Shown piece after piece: positions 25,158 to 38,351 of a stretch of DNA of 64,000 nucleotides (positions are counted from its first letter, which is position 1; every line of letters begins with the position of its first letter). A program made the position numbers and the translations under genes. The DNA is taken from NCBI RefSeq assembly GCF_010389155.1, contig NC_057767.1, forward strand, positions 28,553,295 through 28,617,294, read 5' to 3'. Below the pieces are notes generated by a model. It ran no database searches and was not told the DNA's origin. It saw nothing but the letters and a program-made list of their open reading frames with translations. This DNA is from Erigeron canadensis. Taxonomy: Eukaryota > Streptophyta > Magnoliopsida > Asterales > Asteraceae.

Positions 25158-28100
25158 ATGGCAACTTCTTCTTCCTCCTCCTTTTCTTCTTCTTCTTCGA
25201 CGAGCGGCGTGTATATTCAAGTAATCGAAGACGTTATCGGTAAGATGCGAGAAGAGTTTATTAGTAATGGCGGTCCTGGTGAAGGTGTTCTTAATGAACT
25301 TCAAGGAGTGAGTTCTTCTTTTATTATATTATTTACATATATATATATATATATATATATTTCTAATTATAGATTTGTTAATGATTATATATTTTTGTTT
25401 AGATATAGTTTAGTCTTAGTTTTTGGTGTATGTTAATGATTTTAGGGAGTATTTCTAGTTACCTATTTAAATTATGAATCAGCTTATTTTATCCCAAATA
25501 ATACTGTGTAGAGTTGCCGTTCGGAATAGTTTTGCCGTTTTTTTTTTTTTGTAGTAACATGTAATAGTTAATTAGTTATGAGTTCATTTTGGTTAAAGTA
25601 TGTTTTTGTTTAGCGGATATTGATTTTGAAATACGGAGGCGACAAATGGTTTAAGGCGATTTAATGATTATTTATTGACCGAGAATTTGGATGGTTTTTG
25701 GTTGTGGATGAATTTCTTTGGTTGGCGGTGTGATAGAAGGGAGAATGGTGATGTAAGAACAGATAGTCGATATGGTGATCCATTGCATTTTATTATAGCT
25801 CATTAATTTTAAAATGAGGATGGGGTAAATGGTATATAGGATAGTATAGATAAAAAGTATTGGATAATCATTTGGTAGTGATTGGTAAATACAACTTATT
25901 TCACCTCAAAATAAGCATAAATAATGGAAAACACAATAAGCAAATAAACTGAAAGGCTCTTATTAGTTAATATTCTCATTTTGTTATGGTGTAGTTGTGG
26001 GAATTGAAGATGATGCAAGCTGGAGCTATACTGAATTCAAATGACAGATCTGTGACTGCAAATTTGACGGCCCCTGGGGCTCTGACGAATACTGTCCGTG
26101 ATCTTAATGTACCTTATAATGGGCCTGAAGAGTATGAGACACCTACAGCTGATTTACTTTTCCCTCCGGTGAGTTATGAGTTAATCTTTTGTTGTGAATG
26201 TGTATTCACTGGGAATGGTCTTAGACTTGGTTGGATGTGTATGTTAATTCCCCTCTAAATGGATGCATATGCTGTTCAATAATGTTTCGATAAGGGAATT
26301 ATACATTTTGAAGTAGAAACATTGTTAGTTGGTGTAAGTATAGCCATACCTTGGGGAATATGGAGATTTAGAGTGTTTGTGCAGTCAATACTAATGTAGG
26401 AGTTTGCATTTCTTGCAGAGAGATGCAATTTCAACTCTCTTATGTATGGATAGTTCGAATTGTGTTATGGTTTATCAATAATAGGTGAATAGGTTGAAAG
26501 GGTTGTTTGTACTTTTATGGCTACCGACCTCTTAAGTGTAAAAGGTAAGTATAATAACATACTTTTGTAATAACACTCAACACATTAACTACTTCCAAAA
26601 AATGGACAGTAGTTTTAGCGGGTCAACCTAACTTGTTTCAACCCCCACTAAAGCAACCTGTTTCTACTTGCATCTGTTTTGACCTCATTAAACAACCATC
26701 TGACCCACCCATTTTGCTACGTCTACTTGCACATAAATGTTAAGTGGGCGTTAATGAAGTTACATTTACACTGTATTGTTCTGTAAAACATTAAGCGGAT
26801 CTTTTCTGCAGACACCTTTACAGACACCATTACAGACACCTTTGCCAGCTCCAACCCCATTACCAGGAGCAGCCCCAACACCGTTACCAGGGACTGTGGA
26901 TACTTCATACAATATACCTACCGGGGGCACTCCCATTACCCCAAATGATTATTCTCCTGCAGTTGAGAATGGAACTTCAGACAGCCAGTCTGGGAGGCCT
27001 AGCCAATACATGGTAAGTACTTCTTTCTTTGCCAATATTCTATTAGTGATGCAAATTAGTTTACGCCTAGCTACATATATTATCTTTTAATTTAGGATTT
27101 TTGTGTTTGTTATGGAGTAATTTTTGTGATTGATGTTTAATAATTATTTACTTGTACAGCTACCACCTACTTCCTGGTTGAACGAGAGGCCTCATGTTGA
27201 TGTAAATCTTGGTAAGTTTTTAATTAATCACCAAGTTATACATCTTACAGTTGTTAAAATTTTATTGCTTTTAATATTTATTATAAACACTATTGCAGCT
27301 TATGAGGAAGGACGCGAGGAGACTGACAGAGGAGTAGCCCATCCACCCATGACTCAGGTTACCATAGTATTACTTTATGTCTTACTTATATTATTTTAAT
27401 AAGATGAAGATTGATTGTCCCCTATTTTGTCTACATTTTCATGATCTTACATAATCTTTAGGACGCCTGCTTCCCTGCTAAGTTTAATTGCTGGTTTTAG
27501 AAAAGAAGATTTAACTGTCCTTGAAATAACTGTGTAGCATGGATTTGTTATATAACAGTAATTTGTGCTGCTGAGTAATCCATTTGGTTTGACAAAGATC
27601 AGACCCCCTTAATAGCTTCTCTAACATAAAGCAGGCACTTGTAGCATTTTAAATGATATATGCACATACACACATTTGAAATTAATCAATTGCTCAGATC
27701 TAAAATAAAACTCTTGATACATAATCTGATGCCTAATTGACGATATAAACCCCTAAACTTCTAGAAAAAGAAAGACAAAAATGGAAATTATAAACCGACT
27801 CTAACTTAGGAAACAATACCCGTGATCCATGCACTTCCACTTAATTACCACCTTGTACTTGCTTAAACTCGTGTTGCTTGTAAGCATTTCCCCACCACTG
27901 ACCAGCTTAATTCATATCAACATGAAAGTCGTGTATTCTTTCATAACAAAAGAGATTTGTTGCAATCTGATAAGCGATGAATCTATGAACTACTAACAAT
28001 ATTAACGGATTAACCATCATGATATTATTGAATCAAGTTGTGATCTAAATAATTTTTTCGCTGGTCTTTGCGCCTTCATTGTTCATTTTTCTTATTGCTT

Positions 28101-31100
28101 ATAAGCCTATTTCCGATCCCACAAAGCAAAATGTAATTCTGTTGGTACTTTGCAGTCATATTCTATTTATTTATCTTGTGAACAGCAAAAGTATATTCTG
28201 GCCTATACAATAATTAATGTCCTCAGTTATTGTGGATCTTTTATCATATTCTTTTTGCTCTAAGTCTATTTGTTAGGCCATATTTCATTGAGGGTGGAGT
28301 TTTAAAATTGGGTGGCGATATGTACATCCCTACTTTTTTCCATACTCCACCTACTAATTTATTACACCACCGTGGCTACAACTCCTTAAAGCATAAACTA
28401 GGGGTGTATAGACAAAAGTGGTGATGTACATACCACTCTTTAAAACTTGATACTTGGACACTTCATGTAGTTGACAGAGAAAAGGGGCAACCATCTTATT
28501 TACTCTTTACAAAGCATATGAATCTTTTATCCTTGAATATAAAATGCTTCCAGAACCGAAAATTAAGAAATTTTACCATTATCTGCATTTACCAATTACC
28601 TGTAGGATGCAGTTTAAGAACCCGAAATTGAGTGGAATTCTATTATATTATATGATTAATATTGTTACTGATACGTACCTAGAGCTGCTGGGTCAAAAAG
28701 GGGTTGGACTAGACCGGTTATCTGCTGGATGGAGGGAAACAGAATAGAAGGAATTCAAATTTGGAAGTGGACCGTAACCGCCCCACTGCACCTTAACTGT
28801 TTCATTTATGTTCTTTTATAGGCTAGCATGTTTTGTTTTTAAAGGTCTTTTCTTTTGTTTACCTAAGTTAACAAACTCTTGTTTGTAATTGGAGATATGC
28901 CTATATCGAATCAGGCCAACTATCCTTGTTCTTCTTTAAGTTGAATCAATCCAATTTCTGGTATCTATCCGTTACTTCTGTCAAATTTTGCTTACAATAG
29001 TCTTTATGTTTTGGAAACCCAGGGTTTTAAACCCCATTTAAATTCGGTAAAATGCTTAAAAGTTTGTAGTAAATTTTGGTGAACAGATATCTATAAGATA
29101 CGATTTTGAGTTAGGGTATATGCTTATTATATAATCTGATAATTGCTGGTAACATGATCGTTTGTAGGATTTCCTTCAGTTGACTTCTGGAAAGCGAAAG
29201 CGAGAAGATTTTCCTCCACCTCATCGTCCAGGTGGATTTATTCCACAACAAGATGGAGCTGGAGATGCAACAGCTGATCATTATAGGGTGAGGCTTTGAG
29301 TGTTTGGTGTTTGTTCCTTTATCTGTTCATATATGAGGTTGATGCAAATATCTGTGGCAGTCCCTTTTTGTATGCTGTAAAAGAGTATATGTAGTTTACT
29401 AGTTTTCTTAGTGTCTATGTCTTGATTTCCTATGCTGTTTAGTTATTCAAGTTTAGGGATCTTTGGGTAAGCTTAGTTAACTGTTTAATAGCTAAATATT
29501 CCATTTGAGTTTTTGGATAGAGCTCATTTGAAAGAGCTATTAGCTTATCATTTTTACCTTGTAACGGAGACTAATGGGTTGAAGGTGGTGAGGCATGGTC
29601 AGAGTGTAGGTTCGAATCCTGCCACCTTTCTTGTGGATCATCCTGAACCCACAGGATGATGGGAATAACAAAGCAGAAATTTTTAAATGAGCACGTCAAT
29701 ATATGAATTGTTTCATTATTCGTTATTTTCGGGTCTTTTCGTTGCATTCACTTACAACAAGAAGAACCACCAGTGTTTGGTGCAGCACCTGCATTTTGGT
29801 TTCTTTTGGGGTGGGGGTGGAATTGCGTTTATAGAAAGCTAGCGATGAAGGGCTTATAAGCACTTTCAGATAAGCTTACCTATACATGGGTCTAGAATAA
29901 TCGGGTACTATGGATATACTAAAAGAGTGATATGGCTTGTTTCTCAGGTTGTTCAAGGGAGCAATTCTCAACCTGGTAATGTTATTTCTCAATTGGATGG
30001 GCCTGCTGTTGATCCTTATGATGGTCCACTTTCTACACCTAATGTAAGCATCTATTTCTTGCAGCTTTAATAATCTGATGAGGTTTTTTTGTCTGCATCT
30101 ATGTGTGCTCTGTAATTCTCTTGTCCAAAAGATGAAAACGGAAGAGAGATCCATAGGAGAGACTTTGTTTTAGCTGGAGTGTCGTATATTACATTTTACT
30201 GTTATGCCCTTAAATTGTCTGCTATAAAGTTATATTCTATTTGGTTAATGCCCAATAGGAGATACCTTATAGTATAATGCTATTACAAAAAGTTTCTACA
30301 GTTCCTATTTTGTGCTGGATTGTCTTCCTGAATCTGGATTTATCAAAGTGTTTTAAAAAAATTTCCCCTCATCTACTCACATATGGAATGAGTGCTTTCA
30401 GTAGTCCAAAAGGTATATGGTCTTTTATCAAAAATAAGCCTAAGTGAATTTGAATTTGTGCTATATCTGTTTTCTTTAGTTTTATAATAATATGTGGACC
30501 ATTTGCATATTGTTGAATGACTTGAATCCGATTATATATATATATATTTTCAAGCTGCACCAAGACATACAACCTCCAATGCATGTTCTTGCTCTTTATC
30601 TGTAGACACTTGAGATATAGGATTTCCACATTACAAAACTTAAGCTTATTTAATAGCCATGTTCTGTAATAGAGAATCAGGGACACCATTCATCTTTTGT
30701 TATTACTAACGAATTGTTTTCTTGTGATCTTGAAGATGTACCACTATCAGGGAGTTATAAATGAAGACTACAATGTTGCAAACACACCTGCTCCGCCTGG
30801 TAAGCTAAACATCTGTTTTGATGCAATTATCTTTTATTCTCAGCCTGATTTTGAGAATGTTTTGCGTACCTACATTTGTTCAGAGTTACAAACACCTACT
30901 CCTGCCATGGTCCATCAAAGTGATGTTTTAGGCGATGATGAAGATGAGCCTTTGAATGAAAATGACGACGATGATGATCTGGACAATGTGGATGAAGCCG
31001 AGGAACTAAATTCACAACATTTGGTTCTTGCCCAGTTTGATAAGGTATGTACATACCTATATGTAGATTTAGATGTGTATCATAATTGCCATCTGCATGC

Positions 31101-31930
31101 ATAACACTTACATGATAAGACTTTGAAAGTTAAGCCTGGTATTTTATGAAGTAAAAAGCTTGCTTTTTTTCTGTTCTGAATACACTTTGCAAGATTGGCA
31201 AGTTGCTACTTGTGCTTTAATATTCAAAGTGCATGTCTTAAAATACAATTTAAGTTTGCCTTTTCTTAAAATTTATATATGGATATTTTCTTGTGTGTCA
31301 AAATTAGACTATTAGTGACTACGATATGATAAGTCTATATGTTTGGTTAAACTATATGAAGAAACACATTATTCTACAAATTATTGCACTATTTTTTATT
31401 ATCTAAAATGCCTGAATGATGAAGTTAGAGAATCTTTTGGATCATAACTAGGATCAAAAAGTTCAATTATACAGAAATAAGCCTTGTTGCTATTTATATT
31501 CATATCAGAACAGGAAATATTTTGGATCATTCCCACTAGCATCAAAAAGTTCAATTTTACAGTAGGACTTGTTGCCATTTGTATCGATATCAGAACAGGA
31601 AATTTTATGTCACAGGGATATTGTTTTTGGGTTGATTGGTATAGTGTATTGATTCACTTTGTTATGCTAAATATCATATACCACGAAATGAAACTCGGTT
31701 TGCAGGTGACCCGTGCAAGGAACAGGTGGAAGTGTACTCTCAAGAATGGCATTATGAATATAAATAACACAGATATTTTGTTCAACAAGGTGATTGCTCT
31801 AAGATGATTTCAATTTTTTTCTTATATATGTTTGTTGGTAATACTGTATGCCTATGTGTGTCTCTTACCTATTCCTGCTTCTCCATATTCTGTATTTCTT
31901 TCTCAGGCATTAGGAGACTTTGATTTTTGA
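25158..31930 (+). CDS. TFIIA-L: Transcription initiation factor IIA large subunit (TFIIA-alpha/beta)
   Basis: TFIIA binds TBP at the promoter and stabilises the pre-initiation complex for RNA polymerase II. Eleven exons encode 394 residues: 25158-25307, 25995-26168, 26812-27012, 27160-27211, 27299-27357, 29168-29287, 29948-30043, 30736-30799, 30884-31044, 31706-31789, 31907-31930. All introns are GT-AG and the phases join. The N-terminal four-helix-bundle region is present (VYIQVIEDVIGKMREEF, VLNELQ, LWELKMMQAGA). Next come a Pro/Thr/Gln-rich spacer with LQTPLQTPLPAP repeats, a basic SGKRKRED motif and an acidic DDDDD stretch. The beta-barrel C terminus contains LVLAQFDKVTRARNRWKC and ends GDFDF, as in the family. 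Arabidopsis homologues are about 375 residues, so the length is normal. Recognition rests on sequence pattern. Confidence 0.95.
29570..29690 (+). repeat. SINE-like tRNA-related fragment in a TFIIA intron
   Basis: A perfect polymerase III B-box consensus (GGTTCGAATCC, about 29609-29619) follows a GGTGGTGAGGCATGGTC segment. It lies in the intron between exons 6 and 7. A full tRNA cloverleaf cannot be built, because there is no matching acceptor stem at tRNA spacing, so a SINE remnant fits better than a tRNA gene. Confidence 0.4.
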
Positions 31931-32241
31931 TCGTCCACAAAAGCTGGTAACCCACCAACTGTGGCCAACGAGAGAACATACCTCTAGTCAATGAAGACAA
32001 AGTTAATCTTTCTGGACCAATCATGTCATAACCAATTTTGTACTTTCATGTAGTAAAACTTGCAAGCATCGTCTTTAGATTAGGTCATCCAAAAAAAAAA
32101 AAAAACCCCAAATTGAGGTCGTTTTAGCTCACCCAATAAACAAATCCCCAATTGAGGTAACTATTGATGTTATGAGGGGGACGTTATAACCAGTTGTATA
32201 TAAAGTGGGAGAGCTTGATGTTATTTTGTCCTATAATAGAA
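31931..32241. other. 3' UTR and flank of the TFIIA gene
   Basis: Transcribed trailer of the TFIIA gene, with a poly-A run at about 32090-32104. No further gene was seen. Confidence 0.45.
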
Positions 32242-32280
32242 CTAGAATTTTTACCACGCAAGTTGCTGCGGGCATAACTT
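32242..32280 (-). mobile_element. Helitron 3' terminus (minus orientation)
   Basis: Read on the minus strand, the hairpin CCCGCAGCAACTTGCGTGG is followed by seven bases and CTAG before T, a canonical Helitron 3' end. The body should extend rightwards in window coordinates. Its 5' end was not identified. Confidence 0.5.
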
Positions 32281-33340
32281 TTTTCACATAGTATATGAAT
32301 GAAAAAATTTTATCCTTGGAATTACATTGGGGACCCTATCATAGTATCATCTCATTCTATAAGAGTTATGATACTGTAAAATACTTTTACATAATACGAA
32401 ATGATTTAAAGGATCACATTGGATTTCTATCATCACATCCTATAAAAGTTACGATGCCGGTACCATTACTTGATAGCCACATAATATTCGGTATCTCAAA
32501 AGTTGTTGGCAAAGTTTATGGTCAAAAATAAACAATCCGTGGGTTTAGTGCAAAAGTTGGAAAGACCAAAAATATAAATGAGATTAAAAGGGCAAGAAAA
32601 AAAAAGTTGGTGGTAAAGTTTTTGGTCAAGATTGTAAGAACCCAAAATTTAGTTGCAAAAGTTAAAAAGACCATAAATATATTGTAATTAAGGTCCCTTT
32701 AAATGTATTATATAATAATTTCCATCATATCAATTTGCATTTTATACTTATAATCATATACACATACATATATATCATTGGACCCAACAGGTTGAATATC
32801 TAAAATGTAAATTGGATTCATCGGTTTTAAACTTGATTTGCAAGTTGCAACTGGCTTACTATCCATCAAGAGTGTCGTGCCGTGCCAATGACTATGACCT
32901 TATTCATTCGGTAGGTTTGTGTGTTGTGCCAATAAATGGCTTATGGTTTGAATGACTATGAAATGTACATCATTTATTTGGCAAAACTAGTCTAATGTTG
33001 TAGCTAAATAGAAACTCGCCAGTGGGTGAACCATGTTAATCTAGATATTTGTTTTGTAAAATTGAATTCGCCTAGTTTTCTAATTCAAAAGTAAAAGAAA
33101 TGTTTGCAAATGAAAACTTTTTTACACATGTAGCTTGATTTAGGGCCAAGATCTTTCAAAAAAACTTAAATGAGAAGTTCACAACCAAACAAAGAGTCTT
33201 AAGATTTCACGTTTGACAAAATCAAATGCCTTAATTCTTTTGTAATATCAAAAATTAGCATTGCTACACTTTGGTACAATAAGCATCACTAAAAAAAGCC
33301 ACCCATCACACCAACTGAAATTAACAGATGGCGATAGCGA
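32281..33340. other. Spacer, no gene
   Basis: Probably contains the rest of the Helitron whose end is at 32242. The short plus-strand frame at 32295-32531 has no domain and is not called. Confidence 0.45.
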
Positions 33341-33700
33341 TCATCTTTTCCGAGAGAGGATGTTGCACTGTGAGTGGAAACAAGCTTGGAGAGATGATGC
33401 GTCTGGCAACATCTCAGCCATAGCCGGATGTTGCCATCTTGGACCACCAACATTAGCAGTCTCATGGTTCATTTTCACTCCATGGTTGTTATTATTGTTT
33501 GGTGCCGAAAATGAATATTCGTTACGATCACCAGCCTCATGCACATGAACAGGTGAAAGTACTAGAGGAGATAACAACGGAATCACACTTTTAGAGTTGT
33601 AATTGTCGAGTTGAAGCGTTGCTGGAGCTTGTTTCTGGAGCCGTGTTGGATCCTTTCCTTCGCAGACCATGCTGTTGTTTGCAACTGCTTCCGAGTTCAT
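33341..33700 (-). CDS. Small plant protein of unknown function
   Basis: A single-exon, 119-residue protein starting at the ATG at 33700. The open frame extends further upstream, but MNSEAVANN is the likelier start because the extension is hydrophobic and low in complexity. Visible features are a conserved-looking PTRLQKQAPATLQLD segment, IPLLSPLVLSP, a short poly-Asn run, and GGPRWQHPAMAEM with a basic C terminus. There is no signal peptide from the chosen start and no transmembrane helix. I have an impression of having seen the PTRLQK-APATLQLD and IPLLSPL motifs in small plant proteins, but cannot name the family. The compositional structure and solid frame favour a real gene. Confidence 0.6.
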   Translation of the reverse strand: MNSEAVANNSMVCEGKDPTRLQKQAPATLQLDNYNSKSVIPLLSPLVLSPVHVHEAGDRNEYSFSAPNNNNNHGVKMNHETANVGGPRWQHPAMAEMLPDASSLQACFHSQCNILSRKR

Positions 33701-34665
33701 TGTAATGCGCAAATAAGGCAGCAACGTCGGCGGGATACAATGGTTGCGGAAAATGAGGTTCAACAGAAACCGCAAAGTATATATGGTGAATGAGAGGGAT
33801 AGAAAGTGTGGGGGCCGGGGCCGTTTAAGAAAAGAAAGGAGAAGGAACATGTTTTAAATGGTTGTTATGGGCTAATAACGGTTTTTACGTTTTTCTCTTT
33901 AGTTCACATGTTTCTCATTTGCTTGTATGCATATATATCGTGTTTGAGTGATTTTTCAATATTGACACATTTTTTAGGCCTTTTGTTTTGTTAAATAGAG
34001 TGTAACTTTTGTTAGACATGCTAATATATTTTTTTGAACATTAGACATGCTAGGTATTCATATTTCATACTAAGATTTTGGTAGATTAAAATGTTGAATT
34101 AACACAATATTCAAGACCATAACTAAATAGTTGTGATAAACCGTCCCATACTGGTGATTCAGAAACAAAAAAGTTATGTACTAATGAATCTTTTAAATGA
34201 TAAATGTCAATTTTTTACTTGTATCAATTGCACAATTAACTTTCATGATGATGTAACAACCAAGGATAGGATAATAAAAAGAGGTAAATAACTTGGTAAT
34301 AAAAAGTGAACTATGGTTTATATAAAAAAAACTAATTAATAAGATGGACAATAAAAATGAAACGGGTGAAATAGTAGATACGTAAGTTATTGTACATATG
34401 TACCTGGGATTGTAGTTAACGTTTATACTTGTCAAAATGTCAATGCACAATTTATGAATTCGTTAATTTTTAAAATAATACGTGTATCAGGGAAATAAAT
34501 ATATCAGTCGAAATAGTCACACGTTGTAATTATAATCCAAGCTGGTGCTAATAAAAAAAAATTATGATCCAAGCTACTCTCTACGCTTACTTAAAAATTG
34601 CTTTATGGTGTAAATTTAACATGTATATTATCTAATAAATAAATAAAATGAAAAGGATTTGATTT
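33701..34665. other. AT-rich spacer, no gene
   Basis: It contains the promoter side of the minus-strand gene at 33341-33700, then AT-rich DNA without recognisable features. Confidence 0.45.
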
Positions 34666-34995
34666 GATTTTACAAGTGCCAACCTCATAAGGCCTCTCCT
34701 TACAAGAGAAGGAGTCCTCGGGAGTCCTGACTGCCACGTCAACAAGACTCCCCACAAGACTCCCATCAGGACTCTCCTTGCCTATAAAACAAGCTTTTTC
34801 AGGACTTCTATATAAAAAAAAAGTTTTTTTTTTCCTTCCTCCGCTCCCTCGTGGCCTACTTTTATCCGTCCTTCGTTGTCCTCGTGAGGACTCTCCATGG
34901 AAGACTACCGGTTTGGACGCTCACTGCCATGAAGGACTGCAGTCCTAGTCTTCAAGGACTCCCCTGAAGACTCGTTATAAGCACGAGCTAACTTC
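34666..34995. repeat. GC-richer repeat with reiterated GGACT / AGTCC motifs
   Basis: AGGACT, GGACTC and their complements AGTCC and GAGTCC occur many times between 34695 and 34970 in both orientations. This gives strong potential for self-pairing. The block is richer in G and C than its flanks. It is probably a transposon fragment whose ends I could not define. Confidence 0.45.
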
Positions 34996-36392
34996 CTGCC
35001 TTTCCTATCCCTTCTTAATTTTCTATTTTTTTAAAAATGAATTTCAATTCAGACTTGTTACAGGCAATTTTAATCAAACATTTCTGGATTTTCAACCCCT
35101 TTCTTATGAAAAATACCTTTGAGATGAGAACCGCAATTCTCGAACCCGAGACCTTGGGTAAACTTACCCCCGGATCCATATAGTGGACTTAGAAAATACT
35201 CCTACCCCTTCTAGTTTAAGTTTTTCACATTTCTGGTCCTATTTTAAGGATTAAGGAGTATGGTTTGGATAAGTGGTAAACACCTTAACCTTTGGAGATA
35301 GAGGTCATTGGTTCAATCCTCATCCCATGCAAAGGTTGGAGGGTCTTTTCTACCATTTAGGTAGAAAATGGAAGCAACTTTTCTACTTAGGTACAGGTAA
35401 GGTCTGTCTGTAACACCTCAACAAGGCAGAATCATGAGGGCTACACAATAAGAACATCACGACATGGAAATTAAGTAGAGACGAAACTAAATGAATTAAA
35501 AGGATTGGACAATCCATACAATTCAATCAAGTACAAACACCTAACCATACAAAAATGCATAAGGAGCATGACCATCAAACTTTTACAAAAGAGAGTACAA
35601 AAGATGGCATATGATCCTAAGCACAACCCATAAGCGGGAACTATGAATCACGGATCCAAGAATAGTCCAAGTCCAATTCTAGCACATGTAATCAAGTAAT
35701 CATCCAATACGTCTCTGGTTAACCTATTCACCTGAAAAGTGTACTAAAACGTGTCAACATAAAGTTGGTGAGTTCGTAGGTTTAAGTAATGAAAATCAAG
35801 TGTCGGGATATCAACCGTTATCGATAAGCCAGGATTAGAATACCTAATCACGTCAAAGTCAATACAATAAACGTCACGTCACAATAATCGTCAATATATA
35901 TATATATATATATATAAACGTCATAATAGGGGTTCAAAAACTGTTATTCCGAGTATAATCATGCCGGGTGTGGATTCGTCAATCCACCGTCACGTCAATA
36001 CATAATAATATATAATATACGTCATACGTCACAAGTATAACATCATAATAGAGTGGCCATGATCATACCGCGTGTGGATTTGTCAACCCACCGTCACGTC
36101 AATCCATAATAAATATATATATATACGTCATTCGTCACATTTAAACGTCCCATAACACGTATCACAGTCAACCAATTAGATATCTAAGGTCTCATTTCAT
36201 ATCACAACAAATTGTATCAACCGACAAACGTTTAAACAACGAGTACACTTTCCACCCCAAATAAAGTAAACGTAGGGGCTACGGAAACTTACCTTCGCCG
36301 ATTAAAAGCAAATTAAGATTGAGTTACAAGTATTCAATGAGCTACCGACGTCCAAGGATCTTCAATGTTCACGACCTATCACTATGTTATAT

Positions 36393-37879
36393 TGATATGC
36401 CATATTTTATACCATTTTCCACGTGATTTTAGAACCAATTATTCGTCATTTTGATAGTTTTATATCCAACTTTCGATGCTTTGAAGGTGTGTTGAGTGTT
36501 TTCAGGTTGGAAATTGATTAGACGAATGAATTGGTCGATTTTGATGAGTTAAGGAAGAAACGGGAGAAAGATGCAGGTGAAATCAAGCGAAAGATGAAGA
36601 AAACGAATTCTGGAAGTTGTAACTGCCGTTACAAGAGTAACGGCCGTTATAGAGGTGGCTTGTGGTTTCTCCTGTAACTGGCAGTTAGAGAACTAACGGC
36701 CGTTAGAAATTAACTGGAGTGTAACGGCCGTTAGTGGGGTAACGCCCGTTAGTTGTCAAGTGTAAGTGTAACGGCCAGTTAGTCCAGTAACGGCCGTTAC
36801 ACGCGTATTTTGTATATGGGATCAGTTAGGGTTCTGCACTTTGCACGAATTCATAACACAATTTTATTAGTTTTCATATAGTTTGGAATACTTTGGAGCA
36901 AACAAGTGATTAGGGTTTCACCTATTTTCAGCTTTGGATGTCATCATTGCTACCGGATTATCGTCATTCATTTGGTATAATATGATTTCCTCTCTATTTG
37001 TTTGTTCTTGTGTTTTTAATATGAGTAGCTAAATCATTAGCACCCACTTGGGTAGTAAGCATGTTATAGGGTCGAATTAATGTTGCTTGTGAATGTTGAA
37101 CAAGGTTTATATGTTTAATCGAAGATCCACATTTATTTGGATTTAAATATTGTTTTCGACTTTTATATTAATTGATTGATAATTGTAATTAGAAGTTCGG
37201 GAAAAATCTATGTCATTGTCAATTGATTTATGAAATGGTTAATCGGCCTATAATTAACCTGAAATCGTTGGAGTTCGGGAGAAATCAACGATAAAGATTA
37301 AAAACAATTAAATTCATTTTGAATGTGTAAACGCCTATGATAGAGGGATCTGATTAGGCGAATAAGCAGTTCGGGAGAAAGCTTTCAAAAGATTAAATCA
37401 TAAAATCAACTCAGGAATTTAATGCTTAACTGTTTAGAGGAGAAATTAAGTGCGGGAGCAATAATTATGTTTTGAGCAGTTGAAGTTTCAAGTATAACGG
37501 GAGTTCATCTTGTCTACTTTTTGAGTCGTTCAACAAATGCAAGTAATATTTAGACCCGATGATTGGCATGTGAACTGATCCAAGTAGGTGTTCATTTTTA
37601 AACCTGTGTTAAGATTCAACCAATCAAATACTCTTTGCGATTAATCCTACGGGATTACTGACTTTCTTCACTAACTTTGCAACGTGACAATTCGGTCACA
37701 AAACCCCCCTTTTATCTGAATCATTTTATTGTAACAATTCCTTATTAAGTCCTTGTGTTCGACCTCGGTTTACCAAGTCAACTATATTGCATACGGAAGG
37801 GTTCACTGCCCGCAAGTGTGTAGTAGTCAGTAGCTAGGTATTTCGTGTTCATAAATTTAAGACTAGAAAATACACATCA
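36393..37879 (+). mobile_element. Nested solo LTR, 1487 bp (Athila/Tat-like)
   Basis: It starts TGATATGCCATATTTTA and ends AATACACATCA, flanked by TATAT on both sides (36388-36392 and 37880-37884). The TG/CA ends and 5 bp duplication identify an LTR. The start resembles Ty3 Athila/Tat-clade LTRs. No internal domain is present. A cluster of TAACGGCCGTTA palindromes lies at 36620-36799. The right flank is a TA microsatellite, so the duplication alone is weak evidence. Confidence 0.65.
36620..36799. repeat. Array of eight TAACGGCCGTTA-type palindromes
   Basis: Perfect or one-to-two-mismatch copies of the 12 bp palindrome TAACGGCCGTTA start at 36620, 36638, 36675, 36694, 36722, 36740, 36769 and 36788. 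Spacing is irregular (18-37 bp), so this is not a simple tandem repeat. Each arm contains AACGG, the core of plant three-repeat MYB (MSA-type) sites. Confidence 0.75.
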
Positions 37880-38146
37880 TATATATATATATATAGGTGC
37901 AAGTTATTTTAGGACCAATTTTAGGACATGTGTTTTTTGTAACTTACACACCACCATGATCATCTCCGACCACCACCATGATATTCCGGCCACCGTGTCG
38001 CCACCATGATAACCCACCCCTATATATATATAGTTATGTCAATATGCTTCATCATTTTCTTATAGTCAAAGCTATAATTTAGTTTCAAAAGGACACTTTC
38101 AAATTGTCAATATGTTTGTGTTAATATGTATATACATATATATATA

Positions 38147-38319
38147 AGGGGAAGTGAGTATGGGGTTGTCCCTCATTTAAGCTTAGATGGGGAACCCCTC
38201 ACATTTGGTTTTTTATAATCATAAAAATCATGGGGGACCATGTATTTATTTAAAATTCAAACAAATATTAAAATATTTGTATGTGAGGGTTCCCCATCTA
38301 CCCCATACCCACTTTTCCC

Positions 38320-38324
<5 letters not shown>
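38147..38324. mobile_element. MITE-like element with inverted ends (family M)
   Basis: Left GGGGAAGTGAGTATGGGG and, further in, TAGATGGGGAACCCCTCACAT pair with the right end, which is CCCCATCTACCCCATACCC then ACTTTTCCC. It sits between TATATATA tracts inside the large solo LTR. Its centre (CATAAAAATCATGGGGG, GTATTTAT) resembles the element at 8957-9131. Confidence 0.6.

Positions 38325-38350
<26 letters not shown>
38323..38350. repeat. TA/TG dinucleotide microsatellite
   Basis: A short TATATATA run is followed by about ten TG units. It forms the junction between two inserted elements. Confidence 0.85.

Positions 38351-38351
<1 letters not shown>

Noticed and set aside
29607..29640. Possible tRNA gene (perfect B box)
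   Set aside because: No acceptor stem at tRNA spacing and no convincing anticodon arm; a SINE remnant fits better.
30896..31102. Minus-strand His-rich frame
   Set aside because: Antisense of the acidic TFIIA exon.
33701..33850. Upstream extension of the 33341-33700 protein
   Set aside because: The added residues are hydrophobic low-complexity leader; the internal ATG gives a better-formed protein.
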